DNA from: Paguma larvata | Taxonomy: Eukaryota > Chordata > Mammalia > Carnivora > Viverridae | NCBI GenBank assembly: GCA_030068075.1 | Contig: CM057843.1 | Coordinates: forward strand, 14,030,001-14,094,000 | Reading direction: 5' to 3' | Length of the DNA stretch: 64,000 bases | In this document: in pieces, positions 43,578 to 55,392 of the stretch | Layout of the letters: every line of letters starts with the position of its first letter | How positions within the stretch are numbered: position 1 is the first letter of the stretch | Translations under genes and position numbers: made by a program | Notes under the pieces: generated by a model | Databases searched by the model: none | What the model was told of the DNA's origin: nothing | The model's input: only the letters and a program-made list of their open reading frames with translations

Positions 43578-45904
43578 CCGGGTGGCTCTCCCCAGGCCTG
43601 GTGTGCGGGGCCAGAGGCCCTGACAGATTGTGTGAGCCAGACAAAGTCCACGCTGGGGCCAGGCTGCGCCCGATTCAAACCCCAGGTCCGCCTGGTGCCA
43701 CCGGGCCCAGCAGGTGCACTGGGGGTCCTGACGGACAGAGAGAGGGCAGGTAGGGGCAGTCCAGGCCAGCTCGCCAGGAGCCCAGGACCAGAAGGAGCAG
43801 ACGCGGGCACTCGGAGGGGGCAGAGGGATGGAGGGGTGGCGGGCGGCCCACTTGTGGGTGCGGGGAGGTGCTTCACTGGCGGGAGGCCCCCAGAACACTA
43901 GCCCCGGACACTTGCATGTTCCTGGTGCCACCGCGGGGTCCCGACCCGGGACACCGGAGTCCTCTACCTGCCAGGCTGAGCGACTCCTCGGAGGGAGAGA
44001 GTGGAGGGGTGAGACCAGCCCAGGGCTGTCCCAAGGCTTCAGGCAGGCAGGGAAGATGGGGGGTGGGGATGGAGAGAGGGCCATTCACTTCTCCCAGGCC
44101 AGGATAATATTCCCCAACATTCCAGGCCCTCGGTGGTGGCGCTGGGGTGAATCAAGCTTTCTCCTTTGCCCTTTACTCTCCTGGGTCCTCGTTTAGAAAT
44201 GTCCATCATTTCTGAATCTGACCCTCGGGACGTGGTTTTTGCAATTCCCGCCTCAGGGAGACGAGCCCCAGGAGCTGCTCTGTGCACCTGCGAGGCACGT
44301 TCATACACAAGCACAGTTTTTTTTTTTTTCTTGAGTTCTTCTACACACCAGGGACTGTCCCGTCAGCGGCCCTGGGTGAGGTCAAGGCCTCTTGAAAGAA
44401 AAGGGAAGAAAAGGGGTAGGAGATAGAGGGCCACACCCCATGACTGGGACGTGGCGTCAGACTTCGGTACCCCGAGGCATCAGAAGGGACAGCTGGGGGG
44501 CTGCGGTGGCGGCTCCCCGTGGGTGAGGGGCCGGGCGCTGGAGCCCCTGGGAGTCCCCCTCGCTCCCCACCGCGTCCCTCTCCACCAGGGCCTGTCTGCT
44601 CTGCCCCAGAGCCCTCCTTGGCCTCGAGCTTAAGGAATCGCAGAAGCACCGGTCCTAGGGGGACTCTCCTGGTCAGGAAGCACCTGCTTACGCTGTAGGA
44701 GCCCCGGGCACGTCCTCAGCCTTGCCAGGCGGGGTCTGTCTGGCCTCCAGCCAGAGCCCTCCAGGGAGCAGGGTCTGCAGGCTTGGGCGCAGGGCTGCGG
44801 GGAGACTAGGGACCACTGTTGTCCACAAGCAGGACGCGACTGGCCTCACGCGAGGGGCTCTCTGAGGTCAAAGCCAGGCCCAGCCAGTGCACCTGCCTCG
44901 GGCGCTGGAGCGTGACCCGGCCGGGAGCGCAAACAGGAAACCAGGCCCTGGCTCCCGGCGGCCAAATGGTGGGAATAAACCCGCCTTTATTTAAAAACAA
45001 GCCGTTATTCAGCCCAGCCTGTGCGCAGATGGCCGGGATTACGGAGCCCGAGGGTGCCCAGCTGGGGACGACGCACCTCTTGGCTCCACCGGCCGGGTCA
45101 CGCTGGCGGGCAGGGGCAGCTCGTGGGCCTCGCCTGGAGAGGCTGCCCAGGGGACACCACGGGTGGACACCGGGACACCAGGCCCCTGCCCGCTCACGGT
45201 GCCCGGAAGCGGGGTGGTCCTGTGTGCCACGCGATCGCCTCCAGGCTGGGCCAATCAGATTCTGTCTCCTGGGACTTTGCACTTGGGCCCGAGAGAAGGT
45301 TCTGGGTGCGGAAGGCTGCTGGCCGGAGACCTGCAAGTTTGGGAAAGCTGGCGCCTGCCAGGCCTGGGCACGGCTGTGGGAAATCCCACGCTAAGGGGGA
45401 GGGGGCACTGGAGCCCTGGGTGTCGGAGGCAGCCGATTTGGAAGGAGAAGAGAGAGGAGCAGACCTAATGAGAGGCAGAGATGGGGGAGGGGGCACGATC
45501 TTGGGCATTCACACGTTGGTCTTTCAACATCTTTCCATTTCTGGGTCGCCGTGTGGCCCGGCTCTTCCTTTTGTCTCTGAGACGACGCTCCAGCCTTCCG
45601 TGCTCATTTTTCGCCTGGGACAATCCGAATGGAGGAGCTCCGTGCCTTGCAGCCTGGTGCCCCCGGACTTACATGGGCCCCTCGGGAGGTCTGCGCCCGC
45701 AGCGCCCCACACCCACCCCTGTGTCGCATCGGCCCCCCTGAGCCAACGAAGCTCCTCAACCACCAGCAAGACCCTTCCGGACCCATCAGATCAGGGGCCG
45801 GCCTGGGAGGGAGGAGTCCAGCCCTACTTCCCCTCCGTCCCTGCCCGCTTTCATGAGGCAGTTTGCCAGCTTTCTGCTCAGGGGAGCGTCGCTTCAACGG
45901 AACA
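43578..45904. other. Intergenic, no gene recognised
   Basis: GC-rich DNA with several overlapping open frames on both strands but none with recognisable protein features. No repeat that I can name. Confidence 0.55.
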
Positions 45905-46247
45905 AACACAACATTAGACCAAAGTGGTTCTAACGGGTTCGTAGCCCATTTAAGCAAACTGAATCCGAAGCCCATATATGCTCCCAGGTGAAGCGATCAG
46001 AACCTAAGGACCACGAGCCACGGTCCACCAGGCTCTGTCCCGCAGAGCAGGGGCCTCAGCCCCAGCCAGCTACTTCCCTCCATTCGCGTCTGCCGGCTGT
46101 CTCTAAAAGCCTGTCCCCGGGGCTCCCGTCCGTGGAGAGCTTCTAATCGTTTCTGGGCTGGCCCTGCCCGATTCGAATAGATTTCGACTCGAATAAACTC
46201 TCACCGGTTTTCAATCCGGCCTCGGTTTGTCTTTCAAACGGGAGACA
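45905..46247 (+). mobile_element. Possible solitary LTR fragment (non-coding)
   Basis: A CTTGGGCTGG-like region followed by AATAAACTCTCACCGG and a T-rich CGGTTTGTCTTTCAAACGGG end resembles the R/U5 part of a mammalian LTR. No coding sequence is attached. Family not identified. Confidence 0.35.
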
Positions 46248-46539
46248 GGGAAGTAGGCAATCAGGTCGGTTAAACCGGGCGGGTTAAATCCTGATTCTGC
46301 CCCATCCGCAGAACGTGGGCGAGTCGCTCAGGCTCTTTGGCTTGGTCTTTACAACAGGGCGTGACCTGAACGGTCCAGCCGTTCCACTTTGGGGTGTAGA
46401 CCCGAATGAACTGAAAGCAGGGATTCAAACGGCGGCTTGTCCATCCTCGGTTACAGCGGCGTTGCCCATCGGGGCCTGAAGGGGAGGCGGCCCGCGCGTC
46501 CACTGAGGGATGAAGGAATAAACAAAATGCAGTCTGTGC

Positions 46540-46672
46540 GTACAATGGGCAATCATTCATTCTTCAGAAGGAAGGAAATTCTGACCCAGGCCACACAGCA
46601 CGTGAACGTCACGAACGTTGAATGAACACTGTGTTAAGTGAAGCAAGTCACTGAAAAGCATAAAAGAGATAC
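46540..46672 (+). mobile_element. Old L1 3' fragment
   Basis: GGAAGGAAATTCTGACCCAG and GTGTTAAGTGAAGCAAGTCA match the L1 3' UTR order; followed at once by a SINE. Confidence 0.7.
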
Positions 46673-46676
46673 CTCG

Positions 46677-46842
46677 GGGCGCCTGGGTGGCTCAGTCGGT
46701 TGAGCATCCGACTTCGGCTCAGGTCATGATCTCACGGTTTGTGGGTTTGAGCCCCGCGTCGGACTCCGTGCTGACAGCTCAGAGCCTGGAGCCTGCTTCG
46801 GATTCTGTGTCTCCCTTTCGCTCTGCCCCTTCCCCACTCATG

Positions 46843-46873
<31 letters not shown>

Positions 46874-46885
46874 AAATAAAAAAAG
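46677..46885 (+). mobile_element. SINE
   Basis: GGGGCGCCTGGGTGGCTCAG head, (CT)n body, AAATAAAAAAAG tail. Confidence 0.92.
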
Positions 46886-46894
46886 CATAGCCTC

Positions 46895-47030
46895 TGGGGT
46901 ACCTGGCCGGCTCAGTCGGTTGAGTGTCCGACTCCTGATGTCGGCTCAGGTCTTGATCTCGGGGTGGTGGGTTCGGACCCCGAGTTGGGCTCCTCGCTGG
47001 GCTCTGCGCTCAGTGTGAAGCCCACTTTAA
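46895..47030 (+). mobile_element. SINE, older, 3' truncated
   Basis: GGGGTACCTGGCCGGCTCAG head; diverges before the CT-rich body. Adjacent to the previous copy. Confidence 0.8.
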
Positions 47031-48183
47031 TGGACTCGATGAAACTAACCTATAAAGAGCCCAGAGCCTCTACCTTTATGTCAATGAACGCTGCAAAAGT
47101 TCCTGGGTTTCGTCTCTGACGTAGGTTGAGTAATCTGGGTAACGAATTTTGTTACGTGCATTACACATCTTTCCGAAGAAGGCGGAGAGAGAGAAGGAGG
47201 AGGAGGAGAGGAAGAGCCGAGAGGACACTCGAGCTTGGCTTGTGGCCTTTCATGCCTCCAGATTTCAAGCGGCATATGTTTGGGTGGAGCGTGGGAGTGT
47301 ACGTGTGGACGTCGGGGTGCGTATAGAAACAGGTGTCCCCTCCAAGTGCGAACGGACAAGCGGCACTCAACACCTTATCGCCTTTGACCTTCTCCCAACC
47401 GTCTCAGGTAGAGAGGCTTATGTCTGGCTTTCAGATAAGAGCGCGAAGGCTCAGGGAAACAGCGCTTGCTCCCAGAAAGTGGCAGGGCTGGAATGGGAGG
47501 CCGGAGCTGGTTTATACTGAAGCGCGAGCCCTTTCCACTCCATCCGGGGGAGAGGCTTCCTGCAGCCTGCTCCGCTGGGCGTGTTGCCTCACCCGGCTGT
47601 GTTGAGAACCACAGACGGTTGAGCAGAAAACAGCGCTCCAACGAACGAGTGATGTCTGCCCTGGGCCTGGGGTACAGGAGTCATGGTTTGTGCGTCCCGC
47701 GGTCACCTTCCAATCCATGTCACGCCGAGCACGGCTTTGGAGCAGAAAACTTTTTTCTGTCTAGCAACCGTCGGCCTGTTCTCTGAAGAAGAACTCAGTG
47801 TTGGAATGTTCCTCCGGCCAAGGCGCTGGGTCTCCTGTGGTCTCACCCCTCTGCCTTCCCGACATAGAGAAGTTGTTATTCTGGTTTCTTCCAGCCCCTA
47901 GTCCTGTAAACTCCGACCAGGCCGACAAGCTTTGGGGGAACAGAGAGCTATTGTCTTTCAAGCGAACCCGATTTGTTTATCAGAAGATCACACGAGGACT
48001 TGCGAGCTCATGCCTGGCCCTGACTCAAAGCTAAGCTGTCCTACGAACATAGCACCCTGGGACCGGGCCTGGGCGGCGTCCCCAGCACGGATGAGGCCAT
48101 TGTTCTGGGAGCTTGGCACCTGTGGGGCGCCATTGTCATAGGAGGGAACAGAGGGTGTGATCTTTCTCCCCACCTTACTATGT
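47031..48183. other. Intergenic, no gene recognised
   Basis: A weak MIR-like stretch near 47400-47500 (AAAGTGGCAGGGCTGGAATG). Otherwise nothing recognised. Confidence 0.5.
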
Positions 48184-48197
48184 AAAAGCCTGGATCA

Positions 48198-48407
48198 GGG
48201 GCACCTGGGTGGCTCAGTCGGTTAAGCTTCCCGCTTTGGCTCGGGTCATGATCTCATGGCTGGTGAGTTCGAGCCCCACGTCAGGCTCTGTGCTGACAGC
48301 TCGGAGCCCGGAGCCTGCTTCAGATTCTGTGTCTCCCTCTCTCTCTGCCCCTCACCCACTCACGCTCAGTCTCTCTCTCAAAAATAAATAAACATTAAAA
48401 AAAAATT
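48198..48407 (+). mobile_element. SINE with 14-bp target duplication
   Basis: AAAAGCCTGGATCA (48184-48197) and AAAAGCCTGGGTCA (48408-48421), one mismatch. Confidence 0.93.
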
Positions 48408-49144
48408 AAAAGCCTGGGTCAAACCAGAGAGGTGAAAACATCTTCCTACTCCCGACCCCTGTCTTCCCTCCCTGCCCCGGCACGCTGGGCTTCTCTCTAT
48501 CCCTGCTTTGCTAAGAAGCCGAAGCCAGTCGGAAGAACGGACGGAAGCCTAGAGCAAGCTCCCGGATCGCTTGGTATCTGGCAGAGGGGAGGGCCGCCAT
48601 CACGGCAGAGAACTTGAGGGCCCGGCAGGGAACCAGCGCACGGTTGGAAGATGCGCATGGGGCTGGGGGGAGGGGAGGGCACCGGGCTGCCCCCAGGCAC
48701 TCCACATTCTGGATCTCACAGAAGGGAGTGGCTGGCGGGAGAGACTGCCAGCATCTCCCTGTCCTCCCACACCTGGCTCTGCGCCTGGCCAGCTGCTGTA
48801 CACGTGGCCGCCTCGCCTGCCCGAACAATCCACCTTGTCTCTAAGGAATGGCGCAGTGAAAGCCACACCCGGTCGGTATTGTCAAGATTTCGCGCAAACA
48901 AAGTCAAAGACGCAGGTCGTACCAGCAGGAGCCCCAAGGGCAGTGTGTCCGGAGAGGCTAGTGCCAAACGAGGGCTTGGTCGTCCACGGCCACCGTGGGG
49001 CCACCCTTTCGAGGTCATTCCGTCTCCCCTTCCTGCCAACTCCACCGAGCAAGTGCCCATTTACAGACAAGGGGACTGGCCTGGGCTCAGGGAACCGCAG
49101 GAGAAAGTACCGCAATAACAACGAAAGTCAATTAGCCCCTCGCA

Positions 49145-49320
49145 AGGCCGCAGGCCAAGCGCGTTCCCTGCATTAACTCATCCAATCCCCGCACTAATCC
49201 TAGGAGTTAAGTGTTGCTACCGCACTCACTTGGAAACCAAGAAACAGGCTGCAGGGGCTCAGTCGTCTGCCCCAAGTTCACGGTACTGCCCAAGGTCGAC
49301 TGGTTCTCAGCATCCATTTC
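49145..49320 (-). mobile_element. MIR, diverged
   Basis: CTCATCCAATCCCCGCACTA and TCTGCCCCAAGTTCACGGTA read as MIR in minus orientation. Confidence 0.55.
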
Positions 49321-49341
49321 TGCTTCCTGCTAGCAGCTTTC

Positions 49342-49565
49342 TTTTTTTTATTTTTTTATTTTTTTTATTTTTGAGAGAGAGAGATGGAGAGGCGGAAGGG
49401 GAGGAGCAGAGAGAGAGAGAGGGAGACAGAGAATCGCAAGCAGCCTCTCCACTGTCACCGTCAGCACAGAGCCGGATGTGGGGCTCAGACTCCCGCATCG
49501 CGAGATCACGGTCTGATCCGAAATCAAGAGTCAGTCGCTTAACCGACTGAGCCACCCAGGTGCCC
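49342..49565 (-). mobile_element. SINE
   Basis: TTTTTTATTTTTGAGAGAG tail side, head ending CCACCCAGGTGCCC. Confidence 0.9.
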
Positions 49566-50166
49566 GGCGCCAGCAGCTCTCTTTGCAGCGGTGGCCAGAA
49601 AGCCGACACTGTGTTTCCCAGGCTCCCTGGCAGCCCGGGTTCTAGGTGAGGATTCAGTTCTGTCCTTCAGATACCCTTGAGCAGGATTTGGGAGCTTGGG
49701 TTGATAAGCGAGGGTGTGGACATGGGGGGTTTTCTGCACCCGCCATCTTGTGGGCTCTGTCACCACCACAGTTGGGGCCAAGAGGCGGTTGTGGTGGCTG
49801 TGCCACTTCCCAACCTGCGGCTGAGAGTTCCGGAGGTGGCCTCTGATTCCCGAGGCAGAGAGGTAGTCCTTCTTCTGGTGGACAGTTCTTCTGTGCCACG
49901 GGAGCCATTTCTGGAGGCGGAGCCTGGATCCTGTTCTCAGCTCTTCTCGTGTTTTTGTAGAGACCTAATGTCCTTTATTGAATCTCCTTCTCTTGAAAAT
50001 ACTTAGAGTACTTTCCATTTCCTGTTCTGGCCAGGCTGATAGAGTCCCAAAGCAAATAAGAGGCAAAGGTGAGGCCGACCCCAAGTTGTCCTGCCCCCCC
50101 CCCGCCAGATGTATCTCTCTCATTGGTCATTGGTTTAGAATAGAGTTGTTATTGTTGGGTTTTTGT

Positions 50167-50379
50167 TTTTTTTTTTTTTTTGAAAAATTTTAAATGTTTA
50201 TTTATTTTTGAGAGGGAGGAGGGGAGAGGCAGAGAGACAGTGAGACACAGAACCCGAAGTAGGCTCCAGGCTCTGAGCTATCAGCATCGGGCCCAATGCG
50301 GGGCTTGAACTCATGAGCTGTGAGATCATGACCTGAGTGGAAGTTGGACACCTAACCAACTGAGCCACCGAGGCGCCCC
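50167..50379 (-). mobile_element. SINE
   Basis: Long T run, AAATGTTTATTTATTTTTG, full body and head to GGCGCCCC. Confidence 0.9.
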
Positions 50380-51099
50380 ACAAAATACAGAGTTTGGGGG
50401 CAGCAGTGACCTGTGTGATGGGCCAATGGGCATGGGTGTTTAGAATCAGGAGGCCCAGCTGGCCTCTGCTTGTAGGGTTAGGGAGGGGTGAGGGGGAGGG
50501 AGGAATTGCTAGAAATTACGAGCAGGAATTTCAGGTAGGGGAAGAACAAGACAGACCTGCCTGGAGACACTGGAACAAGGAGTGGATGGAGAATCAAGAG
50601 GAGAGAGATGTAAACCAGTTGAGGGGAGGGGAAGAGACTGGAGTCTGTTGGGGGGAAAATGGTTGATTCCAAGTTTTCAAATGTAAATAACTGAAAATAC
50701 TCTTCAAAAAAAATTTTTAAGGACAATTTGCTATCACATATAACAAAGACTCCAACGACAGGGCATCTAGGGTAGTCCAATAAGGTCTTCGAAAAGCTAC
50801 CTTGTTCCCATCCTTCTGCCATACCCTTCTTGGTACATGGGCTTAGCCTCAGGGGGTCGGGATGGGGCTGTCCTCCTGGTCACAAGATGGCTGCACTGTT
50901 CCAAATGTCACATCCAGACACACCAACCTTTCAGAAGAGAAGTCATGCCTTCTTGTGTGCTTCTATTTTTATCAGGGAAGAAACCATTCCCAGAATCCCC
51001 CAGTAGACTTCCTCTCAGATCCTTTTGCCCATGACTGGGTCCCGTGTTCATCCTGAATCAGTCGCTGGCTGGGAAAACACACTGCATTATTGGCTTATG

Positions 51100-51235
51100 G
51101 GAGGAGCTCTCGACCTTGGCAGTGTATTAGCATCAGCTGGAGAACTTAACAAAAAAATACATATTAATGACCGGGCTCCACCCTAGAACATGAGTCAAAA
51201 GTTCAGGATCCATGATAATGGTATGCCTGTGCAGG
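51100..51235 (+). mobile_element. MER5B/Charlie-type fragment (tentative)
   Basis: CTCTCGACCTTGGCAGTGTA TTAGCATCAGCTGG and GGGCTCCACCCTAGAAC resemble hAT MITE ends. Confidence 0.5.
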
Positions 51236-51356
51236 TTCGTCAGTTGTAACAAATGCATATATTGATAGAGGGAGGCTGTATATGGGTGGAGGCAGGGGGC
51301 TTATGGGAAATCTCTGTACTTTCCACTCCGTGTTGCTGTAAACCTCAAACTGCTTT
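51236..51356 (+). mobile_element. Old L1 3' end
   Basis: CAGTTGTAACAAATGC, TCTCTGTACTTTCCACTCCG and GTAAACCTCAAACTGCTTTA are the L1 terminal motifs. The microsatellite that follows probably grew from its poly-A. Confidence 0.75.
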
Positions 51357-51359
51357 AAA

Positions 51360-51426
<67 letters not shown>

Positions 51427-51523
51427 GAAGGAAGGAAGGAAGGAAGGAAGGAAGGAAGGAAGAAAGAAAGAAGGAAAGAAAGAAAGAAGGAAGGAAAGAA
51501 AGAAAGAGAGAGAGAAAGAAAAC
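51357..51523 (+). repeat. Compound (AAAG)n/(AAGG)n/(GA)n microsatellite
   Basis: About 165 bases of purine-only strand, AAAG units first, then GGAA units, then mixed. Confidence 0.95.
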
Positions 51524-51524
51524 A

Positions 51525-51735
51525 GGGCCCCTGGGTGGCTCAGTCAGTTGAGCATCTGATTCTTGATTTTGGCTCAGGTCATGGTCTCATGGTTCATGGG
51601 ATTGAGCCCTGTGTCAGGCTCTGTGCTGACAGTGCAGAGCCTGCTTGGGATTCTTCTCTCTCTCTCTCTCTCTGTCTCTCCCCCACTCTTTCTCTCTCAA
51701 AATAAATAAAATCAACAATAAAAACTATAAAAAAA
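51525..51735 (+). mobile_element. SINE, first of three in a row
   Basis: GGGCCCCTGGGTGGCTCAGT head directly after the purine tract. Confidence 0.9.
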
Positions 51736-51745
51736 TAAAGAATTA

Positions 51746-51943
51746 GGGGGCACCTGGGTGGCTCAGTCGGTTGAGTGTCTGACTTCCACTCAAGTCATGA
51801 TTTCGAGGTCCATGAATTTGAGCCCCCCATTGGGCTCTCTGCTGTCAGCTTGGAGTCCAGTCTGGATCCTCTCTCTCCCACTCTCTCTGACCCTCCTCTG
51901 CTCACCTATCTCTCAAAAATAAAATAAACATTTAAAATAAAGA
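51746..51943 (+). mobile_element. SINE, second of three
   Basis: GGGGGCACCTGGGTGGCTCA head; body diverged; AAAATAAAATAAACATTT tail. Confidence 0.9.
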
Positions 51944-52150
51944 GGGAAGCCAGGTGGCTCAGTCAGTTGAGGGTCTGACTTCTGCTCGGGTTGTGAGCTC
52001 ATGGTTTGTGGGTTCAAGCCCTGTATCAGGCTCCGTGCTGACAGGTTGGAGCCTGGAGCCTCCTTTGGATTCTGTGTCTCTCGCTCTTGCTCTGACCCTC
52101 CCCTGCTTGTGCACTCTCTCTCAAAAATAAATAAACTTGAAAAAAAAAAG
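51944..52150 (+). mobile_element. SINE, third of three
   Basis: Head lacks the first bases (GAAGCCAGGTGGCTCAG); tail AATAAATAAACTTG plus A run. Confidence 0.88.
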
Positions 52151-52199
52151 GGAACAAAAGAAAGAATTAAAACAAAATTTAAAAGCTCACGATCCTAGG

Positions 52200-53089
52200 T
52201 GTTAGTATTTTTTTAGAAGTTCCTAAAATTATTATAATATTCCAGCATGCCGCCAGAGTTGGAGAGCTATTGGTTTAAACTATTTGATATTTGTCTCTGA
52301 GCTGAGGACAAAGTGACCTGTCCTAGGAGGCGAACATCTGAATGAAACAGGGATTCTGTTACCAGGAGGGAGGGATGGACTTTCCACAGGGAACGGTGTG
52401 TCTGCTACGGTCGCCGAGGTCCACAGTCACCGAAGTCCACATGGTCGGTCCAAACCAGTCAAGGTGACTCCATAGAAGCAGTTTGAGGAAGCAGGAGAGT
52501 CGGAGAAGGGGATGGCCCAAGGGTGACACTGGCCTCCAGAAATGGCAGGGCCAAGGGGACCTCAGAAGCAGAGCTGGAGAATGGGCAGGGGTCCACCACT
52601 ACCATCCACCCTCCTCCCGGACTCCCTGAGGGCGGCACGGTGGGTTTCCCCATTGCCTGACCTCAGACATGGCGGGAGACCCAGAATGGAGTCCCGGCGG
52701 TGGCGTGCAGAGCCCGGAGATGGCGTGGGGAGGGAGGATGACCTGGGACGGCACAGTGCCAACCTGGGGGTGGGGAGAGGGACAAGAACCAGGTCACGGT
52801 TGGGTCCCTGGGACCCATGACAAGGGGTGTGTGATGTGCCTTCTCTCAGTCAACCCCTTAAACAGTCAACTTTAAATGCCAGAAGGTTCTTCGTTATCTG
52901 CGTGGCGATGCCCTTTTCTGGGTGTTTTCCTCGTCTGTTGATTCATGCACTTATTGTCCCCATCCACGTGGCCGACCATTGGCTGCCCAGCAAATGAAGA
53001 GACCTCTTCCGCCTGGCAGAGCCGTGTGAGCGCCTCCACCATTTCTTCCACGAGAATCCCCAGTTCTGCAGTTCACTTGTTACTCCAGC
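52200..53089. other. Intergenic, no gene recognised
   Basis: Unique-looking sequence; no motif or repeat that I can name. Confidence 0.5.
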
Positions 53090-53222
53090 GTAACCCGGCC
53101 CACCCTGACTACGGCACCCCAGCCGGCTCTGAGCTCCTCGAGAGCACAGCCCTTACCCGTTTCATTCAGCACCTGACACCCAGAACGGTCCACGCAATCA
53201 ATACTTGTTGAATGAATGGACA
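53090..53222 (+). mobile_element. L2 3' fragment
   Basis: GAGCTCCTCGAGAGCACAGC and CAATACTTGTTGAATGAATG, in L2 terminal order. Confidence 0.65.
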
Positions 53223-54272
53223 AGTGAAGGAACTCTTCCTTTCTGTTTTATAACAACAAAACTTTCTCATTCGGAAGAGGTTATGACTATAACTAATTGA
53301 ATCTGAGAATCTAAATACTGTAGGAGCAGCCCGACAAGGGAACCGAAAGATCATTTGCTAATGTGGCTACGGGGCCGTGAACTGGGAGGCGACAGGTGCA
53401 CTCTGTCCAGCGTGGTGTGAACTGCGACCAGCAAGCCAGAAATGTCACCTGTTGTTGCTTGGTAACACATGAGTTGTGACGATCCTTGGCCATTTGTGTT
53501 AGGGACAATGGCAATTGTTTGCAAAGGTTGCCTCGTAATTGTGCAAATATTATGTTTCAGCTCATTTCTTTATCTGAGAAAAACAGTAGAAAGGACCACA
53601 GTAGATTGAATCACGGCATTGGGAAAAGATTGGGTTTTTGTGTTGTTGAGTTTTTTTCCAATTGTTTTTCTCTTGGGTTCTAACCTAGTTTGAAAATAGG
53701 ATTAGACCAGAATGAGTTGGGTTTGGGACATTCGGAGTAAGACCGGTTACATGGTAAGTTGTAAGCTTTAGAGCGACAGCAAAAGGAAGGGGAGGAGGAG
53801 AATGGAGAGAAAGGGAAGAGGAGACTCCGGGTTTTTACCCGTCTGCTCTACAGCTTCCCTCTGGAATAACTCGGATCAAGTCTTTGGAAGCCCTGAGGCA
53901 TCTCTTGTCTGAGTTGGGTATTTCCAGCTCTCTCCACAGCTCCTGCTACAAGGGTTTTGAGGAGTCACTCAAGTGCAGGTGACCTTTCTGTAGGATCAGG
54001 AAAGAGCAGATACTCCAGGGACTGGGCACAGGGAAGTGAGACCAAGTGACAGTACCTCCTGAACCTCAGTTTCCTAATCTGTACATGGGCTCACAAGCCT
54101 TACTGCGTAGGGCTGCCGGCGGGGGGTGGTGAAGGAGAGAAGGAAGCGGGTCCCAGCTAAGCCTTCCTCTTTCCTCCCACCTCTGACTCTGCTCCCTCAT
54201 TTGTCAGAGCAATGCCTGCGGGGCCTTAACTCTGGGAAGACAAGGGACATGAAGTCTTTGATCAGGGTGTTG

Positions 54273-54460
54273 TCTTATTTTTTTTAAGTTTATTTATTTA
54301 TTTTGAGAGAGAGAGAGAACGAGCAGGGGAGAGGCAGAGAGAGAGAATCCCAAGCAAGCTCCGTGCTGTCAGCGGGGCTCAATTCACGAACCATGAGATC
54401 ATGACCTGAGCCGAAATCAAGAATAAGTCGCTTAATGGACTGAGCTGCTCAGATGCCCCC
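54273..54460 (-). mobile_element. SINE with 10-bp target duplication
   Basis: CAGGGTGTTG at 54263-54272 and 54461-54470; internal loss in the head (CAGCGGGGCTC). Confidence 0.9.
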
Positions 54461-54624
54461 CAGGGTGTTGACTCTGTTAAGACGGTTTCAATTTCTGGGC
54501 TGTTTTACCCCACCATTGGCTCACGTGAGCTTACTGTCACCTTAAGTAAGGTAATTTCAGAGGAGAAGTTGTCAGGAAGAGGGGGGATTTGGAGCAACCA
54601 AACTCGAATGATGCCATTTAAATT

Positions 54625-55060
54625 CATTCACTGGAATATTTATTGAGCACCTACTATGGGCTAGTCCCTGAGTTAGCCTCTAGGGATATGCAGCGAACAT
54701 GATGGACGAAGGTCCGGGCTCGCATTTTAATGGGGAGACAGGCGAGGAACGGATGAAGAAAATCAACACGATAAGGACAGGTTATAACAAGCTTTGTGGA
54801 CGAAACCAAGCAGGGCGAGTGATAAAGAACAGAGAAGGAACTCAGGGGTGAGGTTTGAGCCGAGCCAGGTGTGGTGAGGAGCGCCCGCCCACGAGGCTCT
54901 GGGTGATGTGTGTGTTGGACGGGGAGTTTGAGGGACCGGCTGGTGTCAGAGAGTAAGGCAGGGCCCGGATCATACGGTGCCTCACAGGGCAATCTATCCA
55001 CCCGAGGACTTTTTCTAAGGGTGACGGGAAACCACGGTCAGATTTTAAACAGAGGGTGGT
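54625..55060 (+). mobile_element. Ancient L2-like element
   Basis: TATTTATTGAGCACCTACTA, GGGGAGACAGGCGAGGAACG and GATTTTAAACAGAGGGTGGT follow a widespread mammalian repeat (family label from memory). Confidence 0.55.
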
Positions 55061-55175
55061 GTCGGGGGAATAGAATTAAAACCTAAATCTTACAACCCAG
55101 GAAACCTCTCCACGGAGGTAGTAGAGACAGAAGAAAACCCTTTTATGACTGAGTAGGCATTAAAGTTGAATGTGA

Positions 55176-55392
55176 GGGGCGCCTGGGGGGCTCAGTCGGT
55201 TGAGCAGCAGACTCTTTGATTTTGGCTCAGATCGTGATCTCAAGGTTCGTGAGTTCGAGCCCCGCATCGGGCTCTGTGCTGACCATGCGGACAGAGGCTG
55301 CTTGGGATTCTGCCTCTCTCCCTCGCTCTCTGCTCCTCCCCCCCCCACCTTGAGCTCTCTCTCAAAACAAATAAAGTTAAAAAAATAAATAA
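55176..55392 (+). mobile_element. SINE
   Basis: GGGGCGCCTGGGGGGCTCAG head; GAATGTGAGG flanks on both sides. Confidence 0.9.

Noticed and set aside
45021..45917. Open frame of 298 codons, plus strand
   Set aside because: No start context, similarity or splice structure. GC-rich intergenic DNA lacking stops by chance.
51357..51523. Regular repeat resembling a CRISPR array
   Set aside because: It is a simple 4-base microsatellite without spacers, in a mammalian genome.
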